The notes under the pieces: generated by a model
What the model was told of the DNA's origin: nothing
The model's database searches: none
The model's input: the letters and a program-made list of their open reading frames with translations, nothing else
Origin: Acidobacteriota bacterium
GTDB taxonomy: Bacteria; Acidobacteriota; Blastocatellia; Pyrinomonadales; Pyrinomonadaceae
Assembly (NCBI GenBank): GCA_019639115.1
Contig: JAHBSM010000008.1
Coordinates: 1-64,000 of the forward strand
DNA length: 64,000 nt
Direction of reading: 5' to 3'
Translations under genes and position numbers: made by a program
Shown: positions 17,039-24,721 of the stretch, piece by piece
How the letters are laid out: each line of letters begins with the position of its first letter
How positions within the stretch are numbered: position 1 is the first letter of the stretch

Positions 17039-17392
17039 CTAGCTCGCCGGTCCTCTGAGGTCGTTGAGGACGAACTGCACAAGCAGGTTGCGTTCGCGCT
17101 CGGTCAAGATGTTGCGGAATGGTACCATCCCGTTTCCTCCGTTGGTTATATGGTCGTAGATGTCCTTTTCGGTCTTGTATTTGTGCTCACCGTCGCGGAT
17201 GTTCGGGATGACGCGGCCGTCTTCTAGGGTCTTGCCCTCGCCTTCGGGCCCGTGGCAGATCATACAGTTCTGCCGAAACAGCGCAGCTTCGTAGGTCTTG
17301 CTGTCGGTGATCGAATATCGTGCAGGCCGGGCGGCGGTGCAGGCAGCGATCGCAAGGGCAGCAAATACGACGAAAAGCTTTGCGCGGATCAT
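17039..17392 (-). CDS. Mono-haem c-type cytochrome, lipoprotein
   Basis: 117 aa. The start at 17392 gives a lipoprotein signal with a lipobox ending LAIAAC. One haem-binding CMICH motif follows, and a distal Met is likely in GGNGMVPF. The C-terminal LTERERNLLVQFVL helix is typical of class I cytochromes c. Probably a membrane-anchored periplasmic electron carrier. Neighbours give no specific partner. Confidence 0.85.
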   Translation of the reverse strand: MIRAKLFVVFAALAIAACTAARPARYSITDSKTYEAALFRQNCMICHGPEGEGKTLEDGRVIPNIRDGEHKYKTEKDIYDHITNGGNGMVPFRNILTERERNLLVQFVLNDLRGPAS

Positions 17393-17440
17393 ACGAAAAG
17401 TGTTATGCAAAGCGGTCCGGAACGCAAAGAAGCCGGCCGA

Positions 17441-19048
17441 TCAGGCCTGAGGGCGGTCCCTGTTTTCTTCCTTCAACGCACGTTTGAATATCTTGCCGGT
17501 GCCTCCGATCGGAAGGCTATCGCGGAACTCGACGTATCGTGGGTACTTGTTGGCAGCGAACTGTTCGCGGCACCAATCTATGAACGCGGCGTCGGACAAC
17601 TGGGCTCCTTCCTTGAGCACAAGGTATGCTTTGACCTCCTCGCCGAGGCGTTCGTCTGGTACGCCGATAACGGCACAAAGCGATACCGCAGGATGAGTCA
17701 TGATCACCTCTTCGAGTTCGCGCGGATATATGTTGTAGCCGCCGCGGAGGATCATATCTTTCTTACGGTCAACGATCGCCAGATAGCCCTCGTCGTCCAT
17801 GATGCCTATATCACCTGTGTGGAACCAACCATTGCGGAATGCTTCGGCCGTGGCTTCGGGACGCTTGTAGTAGCCTTTCATCACGTTTGGGCCGCGGATA
17901 ACGACCTCGCCGCGCGTACCGCGGGGCACCTCGTTGTCATTGTCGTCAAAACACCTGACGTCCACTCCCATGATCGGCTGCCCGACAGTGCCCGGTTTCG
18001 AAGGACGTTCGAAATGATTGAATGTTGCGAGCGGCGACGTCTCAGAGAGTCCGTAGCCCTCCATGACGCGTACACCGAAGACCTCGCCGAACGCCTTCAT
18101 CACCTCGACTGGCATGGGAGCACCGCCGGACGTGCAGACCTTCATAGTATCTCTGATCTTGCCGATGTCGTATCCGTTCTCTTCGACATATTTGAGAAGG
18201 GCCCAATACATCGTCGGAACGCCGACCCAGAAATTCACGCGCTCGGCGACCATTGTATCGAGCGTCGTCCTGGCATCGAATCGCGGCAGAAGTACGACCC
18301 GATGGCCCGCGTAGATCTGTGTGTTCATCTGAACGGTTTGTCCGGTCGTATGAAAAAGCGGCAGCGTAATAAGGCAGGTCTTCTGCTCTCCGTCCGTAAA
18401 ATCAAGGACCGGCAGATGGATGAGCAAGGTCGTGACGACGTTAGAGTAAAGATTGAAGTGTGTAAGCTCGGCGCCTTTCGGTTGGCCCGTGGTGCCTGAT
18501 GTATAAAGGATCGCGCAGGTGTCATCCGGATCGGTCGGCACTATTTCGAAAGTCTCGGGACGGTCGAACGTGATCTGGGTCAGCGTCGGATGTTCGTCCA
18601 GAGGGCTCTGTGCCATCAGGTCCTTGGTCATCACGACAAGGTGGCGGCACGTATCGACCTGATCAAAAGCCTCTTTGACGGTGTTTGCGAGCGGGAGTTC
18701 AGGCGTTCCTTCGAAGACGAAGACCGCCTTTGCTTCGCTGTCCGTAAGGTGATATGCGACCTCGCGAGGCGTAAAAAGCACATTGAGCGGAACTACGGCC
18801 GCCCCTGCCTTCATTATGCCGTAGTAAACGACAGGGAAGAACGGCAGGTTCGGGCAGACGAGAGCGACCTTGTCGCCGCGGCCGATGCCCATATTTACGA
18901 GTGCATTCGCCACGCGGCTCGACAGCCGGTCAACTTCGCCGTAGCTGAGGCGAACGGTGTCCCATACGATCGCGATCTTGTCCGGTGCAAGGCTTGCGTG
19001 ATGCGCAAGCATAGACGCTAGGTTCAACGTGGTCGGTGACGTTCCCAT
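17441..19048 (-). CDS. Long-chain fatty-acid--CoA ligase (AMP-binding)
   Basis: 535 aa adenylate-forming ligase. P-loop YTSGTTGQPKGAE, the MEGYGLSETSP motif, TGDIGIMDDEGYLAIVDRKKD (A8 hinge), and the catalytic Lys in GGTGKIFKRAL near the C-terminus are all present. It activates fatty or related carboxylic acids to acyl-CoA via acyl-AMP in the cytoplasm. FadD-like by length and motifs; chain-length preference cannot be read. A clear sigma-70 promoter precedes it. Confidence 0.9.
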   Translation of the reverse strand: MGTSPTTLNLASMLAHHASLAPDKIAIVWDTVRLSYGEVDRLSSRVANALVNMGIGRGDKVALVCPNLPFFPVVYYGIMKAGAAVVPLNVLFTPREVAYHLTDSEAKAVFVFEGTPELPLANTVKEAFDQVDTCRHLVVMTKDLMAQSPLDEHPTLTQITFDRPETFEIVPTDPDDTCAILYTSGTTGQPKGAELTHFNLYSNVVTTLLIHLPVLDFTDGEQKTCLITLPLFHTTGQTVQMNTQIYAGHRVVLLPRFDARTTLDTMVAERVNFWVGVPTMYWALLKYVEENGYDIGKIRDTMKVCTSGGAPMPVEVMKAFGEVFGVRVMEGYGLSETSPLATFNHFERPSKPGTVGQPIMGVDVRCFDDNDNEVPRGTRGEVVIRGPNVMKGYYKRPEATAEAFRNGWFHTGDIGIMDDEGYLAIVDRKKDMILRGGYNIYPRELEEVIMTHPAVSLCAVIGVPDERLGEEVKAYLVLKEGAQLSDAAFIDWCREQFAANKYPRYVEFRDSLPIGGTGKIFKRALKEENRDRPQA

Positions 19049-19091
19049 AATCTCAGGCCTAAGGTTCTTGAGGAGAAAAAGGTTTTTGGAG

Positions 19092-19119
19092 ATTATAACC
19101 GAAGTTGGATTTTTCGCAA
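19092..19119 (-). promoter_or_regulatory. Sigma-70-type promoter of the acyl-CoA ligase gene
   Basis: On the minus strand, TTGCGA (19119-19114), a 16-bp spacer and a consensus TATAAT (19097-19092). The predicted start leaves a leader of about 37 nt before the ATG at 19048. Confidence 0.55.
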
Positions 19120-19141
19120 TCAGGTCAATACGGTAGCGAAG

Positions 19142-20698
19142 TCAGAACGCGATCTGCGACGCAGAAGCGATCGGCGTATCGAGCCTTTGAATTGAATGGA
19201 CCCGAAACTCCTCGTGCTGGTCGGGAAAATCGAGACGGAAATGGCCGCCGCGGGACTCCTCACGCCAGATGGCGCCGGCGGCGACAAGCCGCCCGAGGGT
19301 GACAAAGTTGCGCGAAGCCTGATCCAGACGCCCGGTCAGTATCTGATCGAATTCGGCTATCGCACGCTCGAGCGAGCTTCGGTCGCGCAGTATGCCAACG
19401 CGCTCCCACATAACGCGTTTGACGCGTTTCTTGACAGCGACGGAGATCGATCCGGCCGACTTCCCGCGTCGGTCGGCAGTCGATGCCGAAGTTGCGGCCG
19501 GTGCGGCAGATTCGTCGGATAGTGCGGCATCTGCCGATCGAGCTCCGAATACGAGCCCTTCAAGCAGCGAGTTGGATGCAAGTCTATTGGCTCCGTGGAC
19601 GCCAGTGCATGTCACCTCGCCTGCGGCGTAAAGGCCCGGCACCGTCGTCCGTCCCCAGAGATCGGTCCGGATGCCGCCCATACAGTAATGCGACGCCGGC
19701 GAAACAGGCAGTGCGTCCCTAGAGATATCCAGTCCGAAATGCATACAAGTCTCGTAGATCTTGGGAAATCGTCCTTTTAGGAATTCGCCATCGAGCTCCG
19801 TCATATCAAGGAAAACGTTGCGTGTACCTGTTCGGCGCATCTCGGCCACGATCGAGCGCGACACGATATCACGAGGTGCGAGCTCGAGCCGCTCGTCGTA
19901 AAGCGACATAAAACGTTCGCCGTATTTATTTCGCAGTTTCCCGCCTTCGCCGCGCATCGCCTCGCTCAACAAGAATCTCGGAGCGCCGGCGAGATCGAGT
20001 GCTGTCGGATGAAACTGAACGAATTCCATATCAGCCAGGTCGGCTCCGGCAAAATACGCCATTGCCATCCCGTCGCCGGTCGCTACCGACGGATTGGTCG
20101 TATGTTGGAACAACTGTCCGGCACCGCCCGTACACAGGATCACGCCGCGGGCAAAGATCTCTCTTGGAGCACGAAGGATCGGGTCCAGGAATCTGACGCC
20201 GACGCATCGGCCGTCTCGAACTATGAGGCTCTCGGTGTTGGCAAAGGGCGTTAGGTTTATCGATCTTTCGACGGCCGCCCGCGCTGTCAATGATCGGACA
20301 AACTCGGCCCCAGTAGAGTCGCCGTGCGCGTGAAGTATGCGGCGTCGCGAATGCGCCGCTTCGCGAGTGAACACGAGTTTGCCGCCTTCGCGGTCGAACT
20401 CAGTACCCCAATCGATCAGCTCCTTAATATATCCGGTGCCTTCGTTGACAAGCACTTCGACGGCTCTGCTGTCGCACAATCCGGCTCCGGCGACGAGCGT
20501 ATCGTCCTCGTGCAGCTCTGCGTTGTCGTCGTCCGAGAGGACGACGGCGACGCCGCCCTGAGCATATTCGGTATTTGATTCGTTGGCGCGATCCTTTGTG
20601 AGCACAGAGACCGCGGCTCCGGACCGTGCCAGCCCTATTGCTGCTCGCAGCCCCGCAACGCCGCTGCCAATGACGACATAATCCGTCTCTAGTGCCAT
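19142..20698 (-). CDS. nadB: L-aspartate oxidase
   Basis: 518 aa FAD enzyme making iminoaspartate, the precursor of quinolinate in de novo NAD synthesis. Evidence: FAD motif VVIGSGVAGLRAAIGLARSG, TREAAHSRRRILHAHGD, SEAMRGEGGKLRN, and the C-terminal TCTGVHGANRLASNSLLEG. The ATG at 20698 is used; the preceding TTG would add one Met. nadA and nadC are not in the window. Its presence shows that NAD can be made from aspartate, so the ACMS of the kynurenine genes need not feed quinolinate. An extended -10 lies directly upstream. Confidence 0.95.
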   Translation of the reverse strand: MALETDYVVIGSGVAGLRAAIGLARSGAAVSVLTKDRANESNTEYAQGGVAVVLSDDDNAELHEDDTLVAGAGLCDSRAVEVLVNEGTGYIKELIDWGTEFDREGGKLVFTREAAHSRRRILHAHGDSTGAEFVRSLTARAAVERSINLTPFANTESLIVRDGRCVGVRFLDPILRAPREIFARGVILCTGGAGQLFQHTTNPSVATGDGMAMAYFAGADLADMEFVQFHPTALDLAGAPRFLLSEAMRGEGGKLRNKYGERFMSLYDERLELAPRDIVSRSIVAEMRRTGTRNVFLDMTELDGEFLKGRFPKIYETCMHFGLDISRDALPVSPASHYCMGGIRTDLWGRTTVPGLYAAGEVTCTGVHGANRLASNSLLEGLVFGARSADAALSDESAAPAATSASTADRRGKSAGSISVAVKKRVKRVMWERVGILRDRSSLERAIAEFDQILTGRLDQASRNFVTLGRLVAAGAIWREESRGGHFRLDFPDQHEEFRVHSIQRLDTPIASASQIAF

Positions 20699-20705
20699 CA
20701 ACTGA

Positions 20706-20714
20706 AATCTAACA
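20706..20714 (-). promoter_or_regulatory. Extended -10 before nadB
   Basis: TGTTAGATT on the minus strand (TGn plus TAGATT) ends 7 nt before the nadB ATG at 20698. No ribosome-binding site is present, consistent with a leaderless transcript. Confidence 0.4.
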
Positions 20715-20738
20715 AAAACAACGGCCCATTTCGAACAT

Positions 20739-20773
20739 AAAAACGGCCCGCGGCTTTGGTGAGCCGCAGGCCG
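20739..20773 (-). terminator. Rho-independent terminator after the LysM gene
   Basis: A 12-bp stem with one mismatch (CGGCC-C-GCGGCT against AGCCGC-A-GGCCG, 20744-20755 with 20762-20773), a 6-nt loop, then TTTTT on the minus strand. It separates the BON/LysM genes from nadB. Confidence 0.85.
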
Positions 20774-20796
20774 TACAGGTCAAAGCTTATCTACGA

Positions 20797-21171
20797 CTAG
20801 ATGGGGATCTTCAATTCCTGACCCGGATGGATCAGATCAGGATTGCTGATCTGATCGCGATTGGCATCAAAGATGGCCTTCCATGCGATGCCGTATTTGG
20901 CACCGATCTTGCTCAGACTATCGCCCGGCTCGACCGTATAGGTGTGGACACCGCCGCCTGCGGCGTCGCCGACGGTGATGTTGAGCACCAGGTCACCCGT
21001 TCGATAGTCGGGGTCGATGCGATTGTATTCGTCCCAAAGCTCCTGTTTTGCCTCAGAGCTAGGGGCGACGCCCGTTACGACGAGTGCGCTGTCGCTTTCG
21101 CTCAGTTCATACGTCGTGCCGTTGTTGTTGGCGAGTTCAAGAAGTGACTGATATTTCTCTTGTAATGACAT
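20797..21171 (-). CDS. LysM-domain protein, Kbp (YgaU)-like
   Basis: 124 aa without a signal peptide. The C-terminal half is a LysM domain (TYTVEPGDSLSKIGAKYGI to LIHPGQELKIPI). The N-terminal half (ALVVTGVAPSSEAKQELWDEY) resembles a BON-type module. BON plus LysM without a secretion signal is the layout of E. coli Kbp/YgaU, a potassium-binding protein; similarity of function is inference. It lies 17 nt downstream of a two-BON lipoprotein gene and ends at a strong terminator, so the two form an operon. Confidence 0.75.
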   Translation of the reverse strand: MSLQEKYQSLLELANNNGTTYELSESDSALVVTGVAPSSEAKQELWDEYNRIDPDYRTGDLVLNITVGDAAGGGVHTYTVEPGDSLSKIGAKYGIAWKAIFDANRDQISNPDLIHPGQELKIPI

Positions 21172-21188
21172 TTCTAATTCCTCCTTGA

Positions 21189-21671
21189 CTATTTGCCCTT
21201 CTGAAGCTGGTTATCGAATCCGGTTGCGCCGGCTTCGTTGATGGTCTGAACGCAAGCGGTGTACTTGGCCTCGGGAACAGTGCCCTTGACTGTGATCTTG
21301 CCATTGACGACCTCGACAGTAGCACCCGTACAGCCTGCTTTCTTGAGGTTCTCCTCGACCTTACCCTTTAGGGCCGGATCCGGAGCCGCCGGAGTGGCTA
21401 CGGGGACGGGCTTTAGCGTGCAGTTATTCGTTACCGATTTGATGCCCTCGACGGCTTTGACGACCGACTCAGCCTTAGCCTTGACAGTCTGATCTGCGAC
21501 CTCGCCGCTCAATGTAGCGACGCCGTCCTTGACTACCACCGAGACGCCGCTTACCTTTTCGGCGCCCAGTTTTTCACTAGCCGCCTTTGCCAGGTCGGCA
21601 TCACTTTTTCCGCACGCGCTCAGCAACAATGCGAACGCAAGCGTGATAACTGTTAAAACCTTTAGTTTCAT
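21189..21671 (-). CDS. BON-domain lipoprotein
   Basis: 160 aa. Signal peptide with a lipobox ending LLLSAC, then two BON-like modules: GVSVVVKDGVATLSGEV and, after a proline/alanine linker, ATVEVVNGKITVKGTV. BON domains bind membranes or small ligands and occur in osmotic-shock proteins (OsmY family). Two cysteines beyond the lipobox (one per module) might form a disulfide. First gene of the pair with the LysM protein; a purine-rich Shine-Dalgarno precedes it. Confidence 0.8.
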   Translation of the reverse strand: MKLKVLTVITLAFALLLSACGKSDADLAKAASEKLGAEKVSGVSVVVKDGVATLSGEVADQTVKAKAESVVKAVEGIKSVTNNCTLKPVPVATPAAPDPALKGKVEENLKKAGCTGATVEVVNGKITVKGTVPEAKYTACVQTINEAGATGFDNQLQKGK

Positions 21672-21868
21672 TCTTCCTCCGATATCTAGATCAAAAGTCT
21701 AACTTGGATCCGTGGCTGTGGAAATGTGCCTAAGGGGCGCAAGCCGAAGCCGTTACGAACATATTTGCCCTGCATATGATGAATGCGTGGCGTCAACTGA
21801 ATCAGTAGAGATATATTGATTGAAAGCCGCAGATTAAGCAACAATAAAATCGCGCGTAATGGGGAAAT

Positions 21869-22384
21869 TTACGAAAAGATCTCGTCGCGGATCTGACGTG
21901 CGATTTCGAGCGATGTCTGGTCCGGCCGAACAAAGAAATGCCACTCGGCCAGACAATAGATCATCTGGCGCTCGTCAAAGAGGCGTTTGGCGGAAGATTT
22001 ATCGCGGGCCAGCGGGCGGTCCTTTTTCGAGAATGAGATATTCAGCCAGCAATGTTCGAACGGAGCGTCGAGCCATAGCGTCGTGAATTCGTGCTCTTTG
22101 AGCATCCGGCGATTCTCCTCGATGGTCCAAGCGCCGCCCCCGAGAGAGATTATGTCTGGTGCTCGGCCGCCGAGTACGCGGGCAAGCGTTGCGGTTTCGA
22201 TCTCGCGGTATCGGCCTATACCTTCGTTATCGATCATCTCGGCGATCGACCGGTTCTGCGATCGCTGGATCTCAACGTCAAGATCGAGCCGGTTCACGCG
22301 GAGCAGGCGGCTCAAATGGCGCGCGACGCTCGATTTGCCCACGCCCATGAATCCCGTGATAGCGATCTTTGGCCCACTCGCCAT
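21869..22384 (-). CDS. aroK: Shikimate kinase
   Basis: 171 aa. Phosphorylates shikimate at C3 with ATP. Walker A GFMGVGKSS, shikimate-binding Asp in RLDLDVEIQ, Arg in IGRYREIE and SLGGGAW are all in the usual places; the lid Arg is in KKDRPLARD. The ATG at 22384 is used; the TTG at 22393 is unlikely. It follows aroA by 17 nt on the minus strand, forming an aroA-aroK pair that together with the fused aroDE elsewhere supplies four steps of the shikimate pathway. Confidence 0.93.
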   Translation of the reverse strand: MASGPKIAITGFMGVGKSSVARHLSRLLRVNRLDLDVEIQRSQNRSIAEMIDNEGIGRYREIETATLARVLGGRAPDIISLGGGAWTIEENRRMLKEHEFTTLWLDAPFEHCWLNISFSKKDRPLARDKSSAKRLFDERQMIYCLAEWHFFVRPDQTSLEIARQIRDEIFS

Positions 22385-22401
22385 AACAAACAATTAAGAA
22401 G

Positions 22402-23691
22402 CTAAGACGATACAACACTCCGGAGCGTGTCAAAAAACGCAGGAAACGATACATCGACGCAACCCGCATCGAGGATCGACGTGCTCCCGCGGGCCAGGAG
22501 CCCGGCCACCGCAAATGCCATCGCGATCCGATGATCGCCAAAGGGCTCGATCTCTGCACCCAGCAGTGCCGATCTTTTGACACGAAATCCGTCATCGAAC
22601 TCCTCCGCGTCCGCTCCCATACGCCTGAGGTTCGCGACAATGGCCCTGATCCGGTCGGTCTCTTTAACCCTAAGTTCCGCGGCGTCGCGGACCTCTAGCC
22701 CTTCTTTGAGTTGAGTACCCAGAACGGCGAGTACGGCTATCTCGTCTATCACCGCCGCCGTTGTCTGCCCGGAGATCACGAGCGGGCCTGACGACAACTC
22801 TCCTCCGCTGCGTACGCGGACGAACATAGCGGGTTCGGGCCCGGGTACATCGGCAGGGCGGCATGCGATGTCGGCGCCGGTGCGTTCAAGTATATCGATG
22901 ATCGCCGTGCGAGTAGGATTTGCGACAACAGGCCCGATGGTCAGATCCGAACCCGGCAGACAGGCTGCGGCCGCAAGAAAGAATGCGGCTGTCGAGATAT
23001 CGCCCGGCACCTCGAGGTCCGCGGCATCGAGCCGGCTGCGGCAGACGGATATACGCGTCCGCCCGGGTCCCGGAAGCACGGAGATATCTGCACCGAAATG
23101 CTTGAGCAGCCGTTCTGTGTGGTCGCGGGTCGGGACGGTTTCAACAACAGTCGTGCGGCCGGACGCGAACATGCCCGCAAGCAGTACGCACGATTTGACC
23201 TGAGCCGACGCAACCGGCAACTCGTACTCGATCGCCCGAAGAGCTCGGCCAGTGATCGCCAGCGGCGGCCGCCCATCGTTACTCGAAACGTCGGCACCCA
23301 TAAGGCGAAGCGGTTCGATCACACGAGCCATCGGGCGCCTTGTCAAAGACGGATCGCCGGTCAGGACGGAAAGCCACGGCTGACCCGCCAGCAGTCCGGC
23401 CATCAGCCGCATCGTCGTGCCGCTGTTGCCGCAATCAAGCTCGACCGCCGGACTGCGGAGACCATCGAGGCCGGCTCCAGTGATCGTTACAGCCGATCCG
23501 TCCCGGCTGATCGAAACGCCAAGCTCCCCGAGCACACTTAGCGTGGAGGCGCAGTCGGCACCGGTAGCAAAGTTGCCGATCCTGGTCTTGCCTCGAGCGA
23601 CAGCGGCGATCATTGCCGCCCTGTGAGAGATGGATTTGTCTCCCGGCGGCGAGATCGCGCCTCGCATAGGCCCCGATGGAAAGATCTGCAT
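22402..23691 (-). CDS. aroA: 3-phosphoshikimate 1-carboxyvinyltransferase (EPSP synthase)
   Basis: 429 aa. Transfers enolpyruvyl from PEP to shikimate-3-phosphate. GDKSISHRAAM, the LDCGNSGTTMRLMAG motif, the RDHTERLLKHFG region, and the KETDRI motif near residue 340 are present; the C-terminal GDHRIAMAFAVAG completes the signature. Motifs match bacterial EPSPS; the class cannot be judged safely by eye. A TAGAAT hexamer ends 6 nt before the ATG with no Shine-Dalgarno. Confidence 0.95.
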   Translation of the reverse strand: MQIFPSGPMRGAISPPGDKSISHRAAMIAAVARGKTRIGNFATGADCASTLSVLGELGVSISRDGSAVTITGAGLDGLRSPAVELDCGNSGTTMRLMAGLLAGQPWLSVLTGDPSLTRRPMARVIEPLRLMGADVSSNDGRPPLAITGRALRAIEYELPVASAQVKSCVLLAGMFASGRTTVVETVPTRDHTERLLKHFGADISVLPGPGRTRISVCRSRLDAADLEVPGDISTAAFFLAAAACLPGSDLTIGPVVANPTRTAIIDILERTGADIACRPADVPGPEPAMFVRVRSGGELSSGPLVISGQTTAAVIDEIAVLAVLGTQLKEGLEVRDAAELRVKETDRIRAIVANLRRMGADAEEFDDGFRVKRSALLGAEIEPFGDHRIAMAFAVAGLLARGSTSILDAGCVDVSFPAFFDTLRSVVSS

Positions 23692-23703
23692 GATCTCATT
23701 CTA
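23692..23703 (-). promoter_or_regulatory. -10 element TAGAAT directly before aroA
   Basis: TAGAAT (23703-23698, minus strand), 6 nt, then the ATG at 23691. An AAGACA (23727-23722), 18 bp upstream, could be a weak -35. Leaderless arrangement. Confidence 0.45.
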
Positions 23704-23782
23704 GCCGCTTTGACGCGTATATGTCTTGACACGCCGCAGGCTCAATCGTAACCTTGAGGGTATTGGTCCGATCAGAAGCCGA

Positions 23783-24184
23783 ATGCTTGAACTGAGCCTG
23801 CCCAGCCGCATTGAATCAGTCGAGGAGGCCGCGCAGAGCGTGGGTGACTTTCTCGCTGCGAACGGGCACGGCCCGGAGGTCGCATTTGCGGTCGATCTCG
23901 CCGTACGCGAATCGGTCGCGAACGCCGTCAAGCACGGCAATAAATTTGATGAGACCAAGCAGGTATTGGTCTCGCTTGCGGGCGATGAGGCGGGTATCGA
24001 GTTAAAGGTTCGGGACCAGGGCGAAGGATTCGATATAGGTTCGGTCCCGGATCCGACCGACCCGGCCAATTTGTTGAAAGCCAATGGCCGCGGGCTGTTG
24101 TTCATGAACAACTTTATGGATGAGGTCCGGTTCGAGATTCACCCGGACGGAGGGACCGTCGTAGTTATGGTCAAACGCAAATAG
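23783..24184 (+). CDS. Anti-sigma factor / serine kinase of the RsbW type (GHKL ATPase)
   Basis: 133 aa HATPase_c protein: N-box [15 protein letters not shown]1 box [10 protein letters not shown]2 box [14 protein letters not shown]. Such proteins bind a sigma factor and phosphorylate a STAS antagonist; the antagonist gene follows 67 nt downstream. The start is uncertain: the ATG at 23783 (MLELSLPSR) gives the usual RsbW length, while the frame opens at a TTG at 23726. It is divergent from aroA. The target sigma factor is not in the immediate neighbourhood. Confidence 0.83.
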   Translation: MLELSLPSRIESVEEAAQSVGDFLAANGHGPEVAFAVDLAVRESVANAVKHGNKFDETKQVLVSLAGDEAGIELKVRDQGEGFDIGSVPDPTDPANLLKANGRGLLFMNNFMDEVRFEIHPDGGTVVVMVKRK

Positions 24185-24251
24185 AACCGGCGGACCGGAG
24201 AGTTTTAGTTCAGACGTCATTTCAATTCGGAAAAAAACAGAGGAGATACTA

Positions 24252-24599
24252 ATGTCGGATATCACGATCACTGAACGCCAAGCTGGCGATGTCACCATTA
24301 TGGACCTTTCGGGCAAGGTCACTATAGGCGAGGGCAGCGTTGCTCTTCGCAATGCGATCCGCCGCGTCCTGGGCGAAGGCAAGACCAAGATCCTTCTCAA
24401 CCTCGGCGGTGTCGGTTATATCGATTCGAGCGGCATTGGCGAACTCGTTTCGAGTTTCACGGCCGTTAACAAAGAGGGCGGAACGCTCAAGCTCCTGAAT
24501 CTGACTCAGAAGATCCAGGACCTGCTCGCGATCACCAAACTGCTGACCGTCTTCGATACATACGATGACGAAGCGTCGGCTCTGGCGAGCTACAACTAA
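24252..24599 (+). CDS. STAS-domain anti-sigma factor antagonist
   Basis: 115 aa, RsbV/SpoIIAA-like. The phosphorylatable serine is in [16 protein letters not shown], preceded by [14 protein letters not shown]. Strong Shine-Dalgarno GAGGAG 8 nt upstream of the ATG. It should be phosphorylated by the kinase encoded just upstream and, when dephosphorylated, release the sigma factor held by that kinase. Phosphatase partner (RsbU/SpoIIE) not seen in the window. Confidence 0.92.
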   Translation: MSDITITERQAGDVTIMDLSGKVTIGEGSVALRNAIRRVLGEGKTKILLNLGGVGYIDSSGIGELVSSFTAVNKEGGTLKLLNLTQKIQDLLAITKLLTVFDTYDDEASALASYN

Positions 24600-24619
24600 G
24601 CTTGGGTCTCTGAAACGCA

Positions 24620-24662
24620 GGATGAAGGCGGCCGTTGGCGGACGCCTTTGTCCTTATTTTTT
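24620..24662 (+). terminator. Probable rho-independent terminator after the STAS gene
   Basis: GGA-TG-AAGGCG pairs with CGCCTT-TG-TCC (2x2 internal loop, 12-nt apical loop), followed by TTATTTTTT. Confidence 0.6.
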
Positions 24663-24721
24663 GGCCCGTGGAATGCCCGATGATGTGCATCCAATGCGGC
24701 GAATGAGTCATCTTTAGTCAA

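Noticed and set aside
17252..18499. 415-codon plus-strand open frame
   Set aside because: Lies antisense across the cytochrome c and acyl-CoA ligase genes, whose protein motifs are unambiguous; no family resemblance in the plus-strand product.
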